Below are positions 1 to 11,380 of a stretch of 64,000 nt of DNA, one piece after another (positions within the stretch are counted from its first letter, which is position 1; each line of letters begins with the position of its first letter). The DNA comes from Botrytis cinerea B05.10 (taxonomy: Eukaryota > Ascomycota > Leotiomycetes > Helotiales > Sclerotiniaceae), in the NCBI RefSeq assembly GCF_000143535.2, contig NC_037315.1, forward strand, positions 992,001 to 1,056,000, given 5' to 3'. A model generated the notes under the pieces. It was not told the origin of the DNA, ran no database searches, and was given only the letters and a program-made list of their open reading frames with translations. Position numbers and translations under genes: made by a program.

Positions 1-2480
1 TCGGGAGTCAGTCAGTGAGTGAGTGAGTGAGTGAGTGAGGCTTTTCAGTTGGATTTGAATTTGGATTTGGATTTGACACAAGTGACTCGAGTAGATAGGT
101 ATCTAAGGTAGATAGGTATCTTCGCTACTCTTACTATCATATCCTTATCACAATAAGTATTTTTACCTATCCATCTATCTATCTGTCTGTCTGTCTATCT
201 GCGTCATGCTTTTTTTACACAGTAGTTTCAGTATCCGTTTATAAAGTGGAGGACGGGGATAGATACTAGATACGTAGTCAGGTACGTACGTAGATAGAGG
301 TCTTTTGCCCCTCTTTTAGGCTTTCATTTATTCATTCTTTCGGCTGTCAGGCTTTCCCCCTTGGCGGTTGGTTGGGCGTTGAGTGGAGGTTTTAGGGTTA
401 GTTTTGTTTTGTTTTATGCGTGGAGGGATGGGATGTCCTAGATAGATAGATAGATAGATGGTGGTAGTATGTGTGTGTATGCATATATATGTAGGTATGT
501 ATGTATAATTTGACGATGATGATGATGACGACGACGACGACAACAATGCTGATATGAATAGAGTGAACAGGGTAATGATATTCAGAATACTGATATGATA
601 TGATATGATATGATAGTTATCAAGCATACCAAGATATTCTCTCCCGTCTACCCCGTCTAGCCATCCATCCATCCATCCTCATCTCAACCAGATCGATTTG
701 CACAGTGTTGATTGAGCACTGATATCTATAGTTAATAGATATCTACAATACTAATGATAACTAACCAAAGATACTTTGCTGATCTGAGTGTGAGTTTGGG
801 TGAGGATCTCGACTGTCTGTGTGTGGGGGGATAATGTGAATGTGAATGTGAATATGATAACAATTTTTGCATAGGTAGGTACGTATATAGTGGTAATGAA
901 TATATAACTATGTTTTTTTTTATTGTGTGATACTTTGGAGTGATTTTTAGGTGTATACGATATGTGTGCATAGGTAGTTTTATTAACTAGCTTTGATCTT
1001 TGATCTTTGGGTTTATAAATTTGATCTTTATCAGAGCGTGAGAGTTTGATCTTGATCTTGATCTTGATTATGATCTTGATTTTGAGCTTGGACTCTGAAA
1101 GTTATGGCTTGTTTGTCTGTCTGCTTGCTTGCTTTCGTGGAGTTTGGTAGCATTGGATAAAGGAATACCTACAGACTTGGAGATGGTAAAGAAAGATATG
1201 CTTGCTTGGGTTCTTTCTGTCTGTTGGTTTTGCTGAATGCATATCGTATGAATGTGCGTATGGTATAGGGTCGTGTTTTATATGTGATGTGTAGGTAGTG
1301 CTAATATCCTTCTATCATATCCTCATATACGTATGTATTCATATACTCATAGTCAGTCTCAATCACATCCATCCTTTCACCATCAATCCCATAATCTCAT
1401 CCCGTCCCATACTCAACCGTTTCACCAATCCCTCACTCACCAACCCATTCGATTGTGTTGTCGTTGCATTGAAATTGTCACTGCAAACCCCAAGCACTGT
1501 TCCATTTCTGATACGTGAGTGGACTTCCCTAGACCCATTCCCTCGCTCCCTCCCTCCATCCATGGCTCCAGGAAAGATCTTTCAACCTATCAATGACGAA
1601 TGTCCAGGATGTGTTCGCGATGCTTGAAATACCGGTCACGGATCTTGCCTAGAATGGCTTGGGGAGAAGATATCTTGGACCCGAAAATGTCTTGGTGCTA
1701 AACTATTTATGGCATCAGGTGATGAGGGTTTTTCTGGACTTGCGCTGTGCTGTGTGTCGGTGGAGATGGAGTTGGAGGGGATTATGTAAGGTGGTTTGGG
1801 TTGGGTTGTGATTGGGTTTGGATGGATGGTTTGGATGGGAAGTTTGGTAAGCAGGTAGGTAAGTGGAAGGCAAGGAGGAAGGCAAGGAGGAAGGCAGGGA
1901 AGAAGGCCGGTGGGAAAGCAAGTGGAAGGCAAGGAAAGTAGAAAGGCAAAGCAGAAAGTAAGAAGGAAGGCAAGAAAACAAGAAAGTAAGAACGTAAGAA
2001 AGTAAGAAAGGGCAAGTCGTCCTCTTTCCTCTTTCCTCTTTCCTCGCCCTCGCCCTCGCCCTCGCCCTCGCCTCTTTTATTAGCCAGGCGACGTATTCAT
2101 GGAAAGTGGAAAGTGGAAAGTGGTACAACGGTGAAATCACGTTAAAGCATACGAGTACGCATGATGGAGAAAGAGAGAAGAGAACAAAGGGCTGCATGAT
2201 TAATGAAGTGGTGAGTGAGAGAATGAGAGAATGAATGAATGAATGAATGAAAGATTGAAAGAATGAAAGAATAAAAGAATCCAAAAAAATCAAAATCAGA
2301 TAAATTCGATGCCTCTGTTTTATGTGATATATTGATGAATATGATTGTGTACCTACAAATATCATACCAATCGATACATCCATCCATCGATATAGATCGT
2401 AGATACATCGTAGATACATATCAACGTAAACCTTTCACTCCCTCTTATTATTATTATTATTAATTGACAAAGGCATTGAT
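1..2480. repeat. Low-complexity intergenic DNA with many microsatellites
   Basis: No convincing gene was seen here. The stretch holds a series of short tandem repeats: (GAGT)n at about 16-38, CTAT/CTGT tetramers at 171-200, GATA at 441-460, a TGATA pentamer at 591-615, TTGATC hexamers at 1044-1080, purine-rich AAGGC-type repeats at 1865-2010 and CGCCCT hexamers at 2042-2073. A single telomere-like TTAGGGTTAG occurs near 393. Open frames here (for example 1715-2419 minus) are compositionally biased and match no family, so I treat them as chance products of the repeats. Confidence 0.7.
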
Positions 2481-2537
2481 TGACGCCCTTTGATTATTAT
2501 TTTTAATAACATTATTATTATTATTCAATCCATTCAG

Positions 2538-2836
2538 CATCATCATCATCATCTTCTTCTTCTTCTTCTTCTTCTTCATTATATCCTACGCCCTTCCGAG
2601 CCACCCAAACGAGGCCACGAATTCGTCCTACCATTTTTAACGTCTGCCATTAGTCTACGACTCTCGACTCTCGACTCTCCATTCCCTACCACCGCTTTTC
2701 GCTTTTTGCTTTTCGCTTTTTGTGCGTGCGTGCGGTTCTTACAGTCAGCAAACTCAAAACATCGAGACCCTTTCACCTCTTTTATACCTACACCACCATC
2801 AAGTCAAGTACTGCCACTGCCACTGCCACTGCCACT
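2538..2836. repeat. CAT/CTT and CACTGC microsatellites in the CK1 upstream region
   Basis: A (CAT)n tract followed directly by (CTT)n lies at 2538-2577, and a CACTGC hexamer is repeated about four times at 2810-2836. Both sit in a CT-rich plus-strand stretch that probably forms the promoter and 5' leader of the downstream casein kinase gene. Confidence 0.75.
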
Positions 2837-2947
2837 ACTTCTACTTCTTCAATTCTCTTCCCCCCTCCCTCCCTCCCTCCATTCTCCATTCTCCATCTTT
2901 TCATCCTCGCTCGGGTCACGATTGGATCACCAGAATCATTTTTCAAG

Positions 2948-3305
2948 GTATGCCACGCTTCTCGTTCCCCCCTCTGGCCGTATTGATTATTGGAACATCA
3001 CATCATCTGCGTGCATTTGATTTCACATTCATTTCCCATGCACTTACTTATTATCCTGCGTGATTGATTGATTGATTCACTGCGAGCGGATCATTCCATC
3101 ATTTTCCCATCCGGCTCGTGGCGGTACTCGCGTTAGCCGCTTCGTTTCCTTCGTTCCCTCCATCCTACGGTCCCAGTGGGAAAAACACTGCTACTTTTAT
3201 TACTCTCACACACACCGCTTCCCCTTCCTCACCTACAAAAATATCACACACACACACAACATACAACTCAAACCCCACAACTAATCTGACACGACTTCTT
3301 TCTAG
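2948..3305 (+). other. Candidate 5' leader intron of the casein kinase 1 gene
   Basis: A GTATGC donor at 2948 and a CTAATCTGAC branch region followed by TTCTTTCTAG ending at 3305 would remove 358 nt of leader upstream of the start codon at 3498. The leader is strongly CT-rich, as is common for highly expressed fungal genes. This is inferred from splice signals only. Confidence 0.4.
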
Positions 3306-3497
3306 TGTCGATTCTTCCAAATCCTTTCTCTCGACCCTTTCAACCGTGCCTCCCTCCCTCCGCAACCTTCTTCGCATCCATTAAATCTCGTCGGATCCTC
3401 GCCATCCATTCTCCATCTTCATCTCTCGATCGAATCCATCCTCCTCGACTCTGGTATCGGATTTCCCGATACACTGAGTCCATAGTTCAACTTCAAG

Positions 3498-4923
3498 ATG
3501 ACTACTATGGTGGGTGCTAAGCCAAAAACATCCCCTCTGGTTTATACTCCCATTTTCCAGCCCTTCATATACACATTCTTGTTGTTTTCTTCTTGTTCTT
3601 GTTCTGCTGCTGCTGCTCCTCTTGCAAATTCTATCGCTGCCGCTGGAAATTGACATTGGTGCATGTTTTAATCCCTCACCTGGGGATGTAAATATCACAC
3701 AGCCTCGTCTCAGTAGCGTGGCACATGCTCTTGCCCTTTTACCACTCCCATTAATTACATTACTCACATCGTCGTCATTACACAATGCTAACCTCTCATC
3801 TCTCTGTAGGATCTTCGCGTGGGTAATAAATACCGCATTGGTCGAAAGATCGGTAGTGGTTCCTTTGGTGATATCTACCTTGGTACCAACATCATCTCGG
3901 GTGAAGAGATTGCTATCAAGCTTGAGTCTGTCAAGGCTAAGCATCCTCAACTCGAATATGAGGCTCGTGTCTACAAATCCCTCGCCGGTGGTGTCGGTAT
4001 CCCTTTCGTTCGCTGGTTCGGTACCGAATGTGATTACAATGCTATGGTCCTTGACCTTCTCGGACCCAGTTTGGAGGATCTCTTCAACTTCTGCAACCGC
4101 AAGTTCTCCTTGAAGACTGTTCTTCTTCTCGCCGATCAACTCATCTCCCGTATCGAATACATCCACGCCAAATCCTTCATCCATCGTGATATCAAGCCTG
4201 ACAACTTCCTCATGGGCATTGGTAAGCGTGGTAACCAAGTCAACGTCATTGATTTTGGTTTGGCCAAGAAGTACAGAGACCCAAAGACTCACTTCCACAT
4301 CCCATACCGTGAGAACAAGAACTTGACTGGTACTGCTCGTTATGCCTCCATCAACACCCATCTTGGTGTCGGTATGTTCCCCCCCCCACCTTTTCTCTCC
4401 ACCTCCACTCGCAATGCTAATGTGTATTCTAGAGCAATCCCGTCGTGATGACATGGAATCCTTGGGATATGTCATGCTCTACTTCTGTCGTGGTTCCCTT
4501 CCATGGCAAGGTCTCAAGGCTGCTACCAAGAAGCAGAAGTATGACCGTATCATGGAGAAGAAGATGACTACCCCTACCGAAGTCCTTTGCCGTGGCTTCC
4601 CAAATGAGTTTGCCATCTACCTCAACTACACCCGTTCCCTCCGATTCGACGACAAGCCAGATTACTCTTACCTCCGAAAGATCTTCCGTGATCTCTTCGT
4701 TCGTGAAGGCTTCCAATATGACTATGTCTTCGACTGGACTGTCTACAAGTACCAAAAGAACGCTCAGCAACAACAACAGATCAAGCCACAAGATGGTGAC
4801 AAGACACCTGCTGAGGGTCAAGCCAGTGCTCAAGCAACTGCTGGAAACACTGCTGGTAGACAACGCAAGACTGTTACTCCAATTCAGCAACAGGGACAAG
4901 CTCCAGAAGGAACCGGTCACTAG
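3498..4923 (+). CDS. Casein kinase 1 (CK1/Hrr25-type Ser/Thr kinase)
   Basis: Exons 3498-3509, 3810-4371 and 4433-4923 encode 354 residues. The first coding exon is only 12 nt (MTTM). Its intron has donor GTGGGT and a GCTAAC branch before CTGTAG. The mature N terminus reads [20 protein letters not shown], the usual fungal CK1 form. Visible motifs are the glycine loop GSGSFGD (about residues 19-25), Lys41, HRDIKPDN with catalytic Asp131, DFG at about 152 and the CK1-specific [12 protein letters not shown] in place of an APE motif. The tail is Gln-rich and presumably disordered. Family knowledge: CK1 acts in vesicle traffic, DNA repair and cytokinesis, and phosphorylates FRQ in the fungal circadian clock. 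The stop codon overlaps a donor-like site, so a second C terminus is possible. Identity is certain; exon 1 rests on frame and family match. Confidence 0.97.
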
Positions 4924-5039
4924 TAAGTCTACCCACACTCTACTTGTCTCTTGCATAGAACTCTTTTGTTCTTCGCGTTTGGCTTCAATAGCGCTGGCCG
5001 CGAAGAGGACATTACGCTAATAGACGGCTGACGCTTTAG
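4923..5039 (+). other. Candidate intron starting within the CK1 stop codon
   Basis: A consensus GTAAGT donor begins at the G of the TAG stop (4923). Splicing to TTTAG at 5039, which has GCTAAT and CTGAC branch-like sequences 10-20 nt upstream, would change the end to GHYY and stop at 5046. Splicing to AATAG at 4991 would give a tail ending HYAGREEDITLIDG with stop at 5029-5031. Both keep the frame. No transcript evidence is available. Confidence 0.4.
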
Positions 5040-5046
5040 TTATTAA

Positions 5047-8000
5047 AATAGCCTCCGCTCTGCCGGCCCCCCTCCACCAGGCAATGGTCTTTGAAATCCT
5101 GGAATGAATGGTCTTTGGTAGACGTTTTTATTTTCGATACTCGACATTCGGCTACTGGAGACTGGATCAGTCCCACCAAATCAATATCGCTGACCATTAC
5201 AAGACTTGTTTATTGACACATTCTTGAATTTGGCTCGATCTCCACTCCAACAAATATCTCTTTTATGGACCGCTTTCTTTTTTCTTTCATGGATCGATTA
5301 CTGGCTTTCCTAATGGCTCGAGCACTTTGGTTTTCATCATGTCATATGACTCATTTGATTATTCCTTTGGGAATGATTGTTTGATGAGCAGCGTCATTGG
5401 AACTCCAAAATAATCGAACGGCACGTCGATGGCATAATTTCCCTTTTTTCGAAGTCTTCACACGACAACATCCAATCATCAGATGCAACACTTCGAAATA
5501 TATCTTTTTGTCATCTATCAAATCCGTCATGATCCCGAAACAAGCGAGTACAAGGCACATCAAGTCAAACATGCAACCATTCAATTTATTGCTTTGTATT
5601 GGCAAGCCCACTGTTTTCCTGAGATATTTTGTTCCGATGGATTTTATTCTTTTCTTTTCTGTATTCGTTGCTTTTCATTGAATGATATTCGGACTATGTG
5701 TGGTAGAGGGGATGAGGATGGAGGTGGTAATGAAGGGGTGATTGGCACTCGAAATACCAATCTGGAGGGATGTTGCATTTCTTTGACAACTTATCTTCGG
5801 GGACAATTTTGCAACAATCGAGATGAAATACTTTTTCAAACATCACGGAGTAACCACACATGGGAAATAGCAGCTTCTGGGGAGGTCTCTTTATTTGTTG
5901 ATTGACGTTTCATTTTACAAAGCTTAGTTGTGTTTCATGGTGAATGGATGGGTAGCTGATGTTGAGAGCAAGGCAAGGAGAAGTGAACTGATATGAAGTT
6001 CAGAAATTGTTTAAAGCTCACATACAAAGTTGCTGGTCGAAGATTATCAAAATGCCTATACATACACGCGCCTATACGTTGTGGAGGAACCGGACCTTGG
6101 TTAGGTACTTTTCATATTGTGGTAGAGGACGTATTTGCTATAGGTTATTAGAATAGTTGAATGAAACATGAAACCACTAAATTCAAGTCTAGAGAGTATA
6201 TTGATATGTGATTGTGTGATGATGATTCTGGAATATGATGCAAGGTTTAAGGTGTGGAGTGTTAGATGTGAGATGGTGTTCTAATTAGTCTTTTGAAACT
6301 GAGTTGATGTCTAGATGTGTGGTGTACATGTATATAGGTTGATTTCATTGATCTGAGAGCAACTTACCGGTCGAGAGAGGTAGTAGTAGGAGTAAATTCT
6401 TGATCGATTCAGTCTATAGAGGGAAGTATGAATATATGTGCATATGTATATTATTGAGGAAGCGAACTCGGACGAAAGGGGGGAGTAGTATTTAATTTGC
6501 AATTGTGGTTTAATATAGAATTGGAATTGGAATTGGAAAGTTTTGAGATATGATGGTAGGGAGGAGGGAGGAGGAAGGAGGGAGGAGGGAGGAGAAAGGG
6601 AGAAAGGGAGAAAGGGAGAAAGGGAGAGAAGAGTGGTTATGTTTATTTGTTTCTTTGCTTGTTTTGGATGAGTGTATCGATTGCACAGATCTAGAGGTGG
6701 AATGGAATGAAATGAAATAGAATGAAATAAAATATACTCAATTGAGAGAAAATTCTTACGGTGGATTTTATGATGTTGGGATGGAGAGATAAAGGGAGTT
6801 GGTAAAAGAAATAGGGGAGAAAAGAGAGAAAAGAAAGAAGAGATTTTTTTTTTTTTCTTGTCCGCGGAAGGGATTAATTGTATGTATGGTATGATGAATG
6901 GGCTGTGTTGCATGACTGTCTATTTAGTTAGTTATTAGTTAGTTAGTTAGTTAGCTAGATAGATAGTTAGTTAGATATTAGAGTTCTTTGATCTTTTGAT
7001 CTTTTGATATTTATAAGATGGGAGTAGGGGTATAGAGGGATGGGATTATATAAAGAAAGAAAGGTAGATAGATATGCTTGTTTTGGGAGGTCGCTGTGGG
7101 AAAAAAGACGCAGAGATGTGGTATCAGCTATTTCTGTCTGCTCATGGTGTAGGTATTTCTTCGGGCTTTTTCCTGTGTAGATTGGATTGGATTGGATATA
7201 TTATGTAACTTATGTTGGCTAGAAGGTGAGATGAGATGAGATGAGATGGGCGTGCATCTTTCTCTCTCTGTCGTGTTGTCTTTTCTAAAAAAATTTTTTA
7301 ATAAAAAACATTGGTGTTAGGTTGGATTTCTGATACACCATGCATCCTCTAATTGATATCTGATTTCACGTGTTTCCGCCGGCTCTTGGGAAGCGGAATC
7401 AAAAAAAATATATAATGGTATTATGTATAGTTGTTTAGTGCGTGCGCGTGTGGAAAATTGGGGATGGGAAATCATCAAGCTAAGGCTGTCAAGCGAGGGG
7501 GGGAGGGGGGTTGCCTCGTCTGCCAGGACCAATTGTCAAGCCAAGGTTCTTAATCTCATCAATTTTCGACGGCGTGATTATCGCGTAGGCCATTTTCGAT
7601 GCCGGAAATGTCTACTTGGTGCTTGGTTCTGTGTAGCGAAACTTTGCTTTGCTTCGGGTATTCTCTGAGGCTTGCAAAAGATAAACTGAGTTTCTGCATT
7701 AGAATGAAGCACTGCCGTTGTGCTGCAAATGATGGATCAAGACCTCTAAAGAATTTATTGCTCTACCGTAAACAGACGTTCTTACAACTTGTTAAACCCA
7801 GCAAACCCCTCAGGTTGAATGATAATCTATGTTAGCTTGCCAGATTAGAATTATCGTTACTCGGCCGAGCTCTAGACATTTGAGCTTGTATTTCCTTTCT
7901 AACTATAGTGATTTCGAAAAAGGAGTTAAGTTTACTTCGCTAGAGGAGTGTGGACTTGATATCAAAAGCCGCCGTCGAAGTGAATGCAATGAATGGCAAC

Positions 8001-8202
8001 ATACTAATTTACCTCATGTTGATTTGCAAGGCTGATAACTACCTCGAACAGACATAACCCACACAGCGAAGACTCACCTAGAACTTTTCGCATAATATAC
8101 AATTCTAGAGAAAGCAAAGCACGGCATCTTATTGTAATATGAAGGCATAAATACATCGGAAGCTGGCATCAGCATATACATTCGCACAGTAAAGATTGCA
8201 CG
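5047..8202. other. Intergenic region without a recognisable gene
   Basis: Nothing gene-like was supported. The 3' flank of casein kinase 1 is AT-rich. Repeats include GGGAGAAA-type purine runs at about 6565-6625, TTAG/TAGA tetramers at about 6928-6975, GATCTTTT copies near 6985-7010 and GAGAT pentamers at about 7229-7249. Short open frames in both strands show no family signature. Confidence 0.6.
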
Positions 8203-8924
8203 CTAAATCATATGCACTTCATCATCATCATCATCATTTCCCTTCGAGTCTGCGCCACGATTTCCTCCATTTAAAGTTGCTGTGCGTCCCTCAACACATA
8301 AACACATTCTTTCCATCTTATCACAGAGTTGTGATTCATCACGCATCAACTTCAATTTTCGACAGCCCTCACAATTCGATCTTGTCCTCGTGGATATAGG
8401 TCCCAAGTCCACCATTCCTCCTATCTCCTGTTTCACTACAACACAGACGTGTTAGTAAATACCCATGCCGAAAATTCACATGAAAATCAACAATAATACG
8501 CACACGGAGGGAGAGAAACCGAAGCCCTCCACTCGACACTCCGGATCTGTTCAGCAGAGAGATGCGCAAAACGTTTATTCATAGTCGAATCTGGCGCGAG
8601 ATGACCAAGCCCGAACAAAACCTCAGCAGCTGCGAGAACCCTCTTCTTTTTCATGCGATGCAGCCGCGATGAAACCTCTGGCTTGCCAATCAGGTACTCG
8701 AAGAATTCGCGTCTCCTGTCGACAAATTTCTTTTTGTTGCCGAGAAACGAATTTCTCGTTGCCGGCGCTGTGTGCGCAAAACCTTCTCGGAATGCGAGGA
8801 ATACTGCGAGACGTTCTAGGTGGATGCGAGGATTATGGTGGAAGGTGGGAAGTTGAAATTGAATACCATCGTCCATGACAGTGTCGGTCGAGGTCGCATC
8901 TGGAGATTCAGTCACTTCTGCCAT
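8203..8924 (-). CDS. Hypothetical protein, two exons, uncertain C terminus
   Basis: I do not recognise this protein. The start is the ATG at 8924 (MAEVTESPDATSTDTVMDDG); the open frame upstream of it has no better start. The first exon encodes about 140 residues with a basic, helix-rich middle (FLGNKKKFVDRRREFFEYLI and SRLHRMKKKRVLAAAEVLFG). An intron with a TTTACTAACACG branch and TTGTAG acceptor ending at 8436 is clear, but two donors lie 2 nt apart. The better one (GTGCGT, exon ending 8504) gives 217 residues with an Asp-rich tail ending at 8203. The weaker one (GTGTGC, exon ending 8506) gives 161 residues ending at 8369. Reading through gives a stop at 8487. No secretion signal or membrane segment is seen. 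It lies convergent to nothing obvious. Confidence 0.6.
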
Positions 8925-10394
8925 GATTTTTGTAGTAGATGGGATGAGGTTCGGAGGAGAGCGCCGAGATGAATAAGAGAATTGATGGAAAGAAGCCGTG
9001 CTGAAAGAATCCCTTAAGCAGTCTGTGACGCTACTGATGCAGTGAATATCAAGAGTATATGTCGTAATATCACTCGATCGAAAGTTTTCTAGATATTCAC
9101 CCAAGGCGGGATATGAGGGCAAAACCTTAAAGAATAGGCAATGTGTAGTATTGATACGCCAGGTTGAGTTGCTTTGTCAGGCCATATCGACAGTGTGAAG
9201 ATGAAACGATATACTATATGGTTGGTTGAAGGCTGTTGAGTGAAGATATACTTTCCGTCTTAGCTCATTACACCCACCCAACCATAATTGTCTAACTTTA
9301 GAAGGGAATACCCAAGTTGAAGATGCAGAAGCATTGTAGAATTGATTTGAGTCTCGGCTTGTCGCCGAAAGAATAGACTGAGTCGAGAGAATCGGTGTCG
9401 AATTGATGACTTCACTTTACCCCTTTACTTGACGGCAAAGATGAAACTCATATAGCACTTTCGTCGAGGTAGATAGAACTTTCTCTATCTCCTAGTTTCT
9501 GCCAGTATATCAGCTGCTAGGGCTTGGAGGACATATGGATAGTGATCCATTGCATCGATAATGATTAAGCGTGAAAGATTCCATATAGCGATATGCTATT
9601 ATGTGTATTGCCCTTAGTGTGTCAAAGGAGTCAAGTATTTGGATGTGGGGTATTCGACAAACATCTCAGGGGTATCGTCAAAGTTTCCCTCAATGTTAGC
9701 TGGGAGCAAAGGTGACAGTTGGGAATGAGCTGTGTTTCCAGGATGCGTGTGGGCTGAAGCTATTCCATGTTCTAAAATTCACAATCTTAATATATCACTC
9801 AAGCCTAAAGAGAGAATCTGGAAAATGGCCAGGCAAGTTAGGAAAATGTTCATCTGGACAGACGCGCTTGCGAACCATCTATCACAACAATGACACATAG
9901 TCAATCAGTCTTCATACACTATTCACGGAATGGGCATTGAAAAGGGAATGTGAAATCATCGTTGATTGATATAGCACAAGCTCCCTATCCATTGAGAATA
10001 TGTCGAGGCCCTCAAGAGACAATCCAAGTTCTCGCAACTCCAGGTCGTTCTATCATCGTAGAATATTCGTAGCATCGTCATTTCCTGCCTTTCATATCCA
10101 CCAATGGAGGTTTTTACGTTCGCGATCAATCATATCACAAACGACTCGTACACAAGAAAATAAATCAAATTTTATGAGGGAATCGTTTTTGATTTGATGC
10201 AAGATATCCGGATTTTCCCAAACGCCCCTCTGCTGCTTGTTGCATCGATCTTTCGCAAGGAATTTTGGGTGAGGTCCATCTTCTATCCATCAAATTGCGT
10301 ATCGAAAACTAGAACCATGTCTAAACCCTCATTGAGCCATTGCCATTAACCGAACAGACGAAGCCAAAAGAAAAGTAGCAAGAATATATCTGAT
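8925..10394. other. Intergenic region without a recognisable gene
   Basis: I see no supported gene. The plus-strand frames at 9712-9900 and 10000-10197 are short, lack family features and have no clear splice partners. Confidence 0.5.
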
Positions 10395-10972
10395 CTACTT
10401 TCTTCTGAACGAGCAGCCCTCAGTCAAACGAGCCTTACCACCTGTTGGTTGGCAGAGAACAGTTGAGCATCCAGCGCAGATGACAACGGTTTGGGCGTGG
10501 CTGAAGACGGTGGTGATGGTGAAACATCCTGGGCACTTAACATCCATGAAGAAGGATCTTGGGGCTGGGACAAGTTGCTATAGTGGCAAAAAAGATTAGC
10601 TTCTGCCAATTTTATATCGAGTCGAAAATTTAGTGAAAGGTGTTGTCGCATACCTTGAGCTTGTGCTTGCGTGCCTCAGCAGCTGGGGATGGGTTGAGGA
10701 GATCGATTGCGAGAACCTAAGGTGGCAAACTCTGATTAGCAATTGGCCTCATCAAATGTCAACCATCAAATTCCATCATCAATGCATCCATTCCAGCGAT
10801 TCGATCCAACCCAAGGGCGAACAAATAACATTTTCCAATCCATTTCAAGCTTGTTCTCCTCCTCGTGATTGTCGTGTGAATGTCGTGTGCCATTGTGCAA
10901 TTCCACCTCATGCCTTGAAGCCATAATCGATGCGTTGATGTGGGGATGATTGATTGAGTGATTCCTTACCAT
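10395..10972 (-). CDS. RPS27: 40S ribosomal protein S27 (eS27)
   Basis: Three exons (10972-10970, 10716-10654, 10577-10395) give 82 residues, the standard length. The assembled protein begins [20 protein letters not shown] and ends in SFRRK. It carries the C4 zinc finger of the family (CPGC and CAGC about 15 residues apart) followed by [14 protein letters not shown]. Exon 1 is the start codon alone: ATG is followed at once by donor GTAAGG. Intron 1 is 253 nt with branch TTGCTAATC and acceptor CTTAG; intron 2 is 76 nt (GTATGC to TATAG). eS27 is a structural protein of the small ribosomal subunit. The gene is divergent from PLP2, with 408 bp between start codons. Identity and exon structure are firm because every junction restores the conserved sequence. 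Confidence 0.96.
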
Positions 10973-11380
10973 CTTGACGTATTTTGATCGAAATTGTTAT
11001 TCGGATATTGGACTGACGGGTCTTTGTCGAAGTCTCGAGTTTTTTGGACGTAGAGGGCGAAGGTCAGTCTATTGTCGATGGGTCGAACTGGTAGGTATCA
11101 AGAGCGGAGAAAATTGAACCAATTCTAAAAACCCTAGAGTGTGCCAGATTTTTAACCGAGACGTATCACGTGCAGACGAAATTCGACCCGTTAAAGTAGC
11201 TCGTGCTTTTAAGTGGATCGGCTTTTGGGTCATCTTTGCTCCGACTACCCCTCCAATTGCTCAGAGCTAGCCCAGGCTGCAGATTGTGGATTCCACGTAC
11301 AATTGTCTTGGAGCAAATTTAGGTCAAGTATCATCATAATAATACAAGAATTCCTCAAATCTGCCTCAACTTTCACAATC
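10973..11380. promoter_or_regulatory. Divergent RPS27 / PLP2 promoter region
   Basis: The 408 bp between the two start codons hold a CCAAT box at 11119-11123, a telobox-like AAAAACCCTAG at 11127-11137 and a CACGTG E-box at 11167-11172. Teloboxes (Tbf1-type sites) are known in ribosomal protein promoters of several fungi; use of this one is inferred. Confidence 0.5.

Noticed and set aside
390..402. Telomere-like TTAGGGTTAG
   Set aside because: A single copy, not an array; it does not indicate a chromosome end.
1715..2419. 234-codon minus-strand frame in repeat-rich DNA
   Set aside because: The composition follows the AAGGC and CCTCGC repeats (poly Ala-Arg, Ser-Leu runs), and no family signature or splice support exists.
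3381..4475. 364-codon open frame antisense to casein kinase 1
   Set aside because: It is a codon-bias shadow of the conserved kinase exons, running through the introns, with no family similarity.
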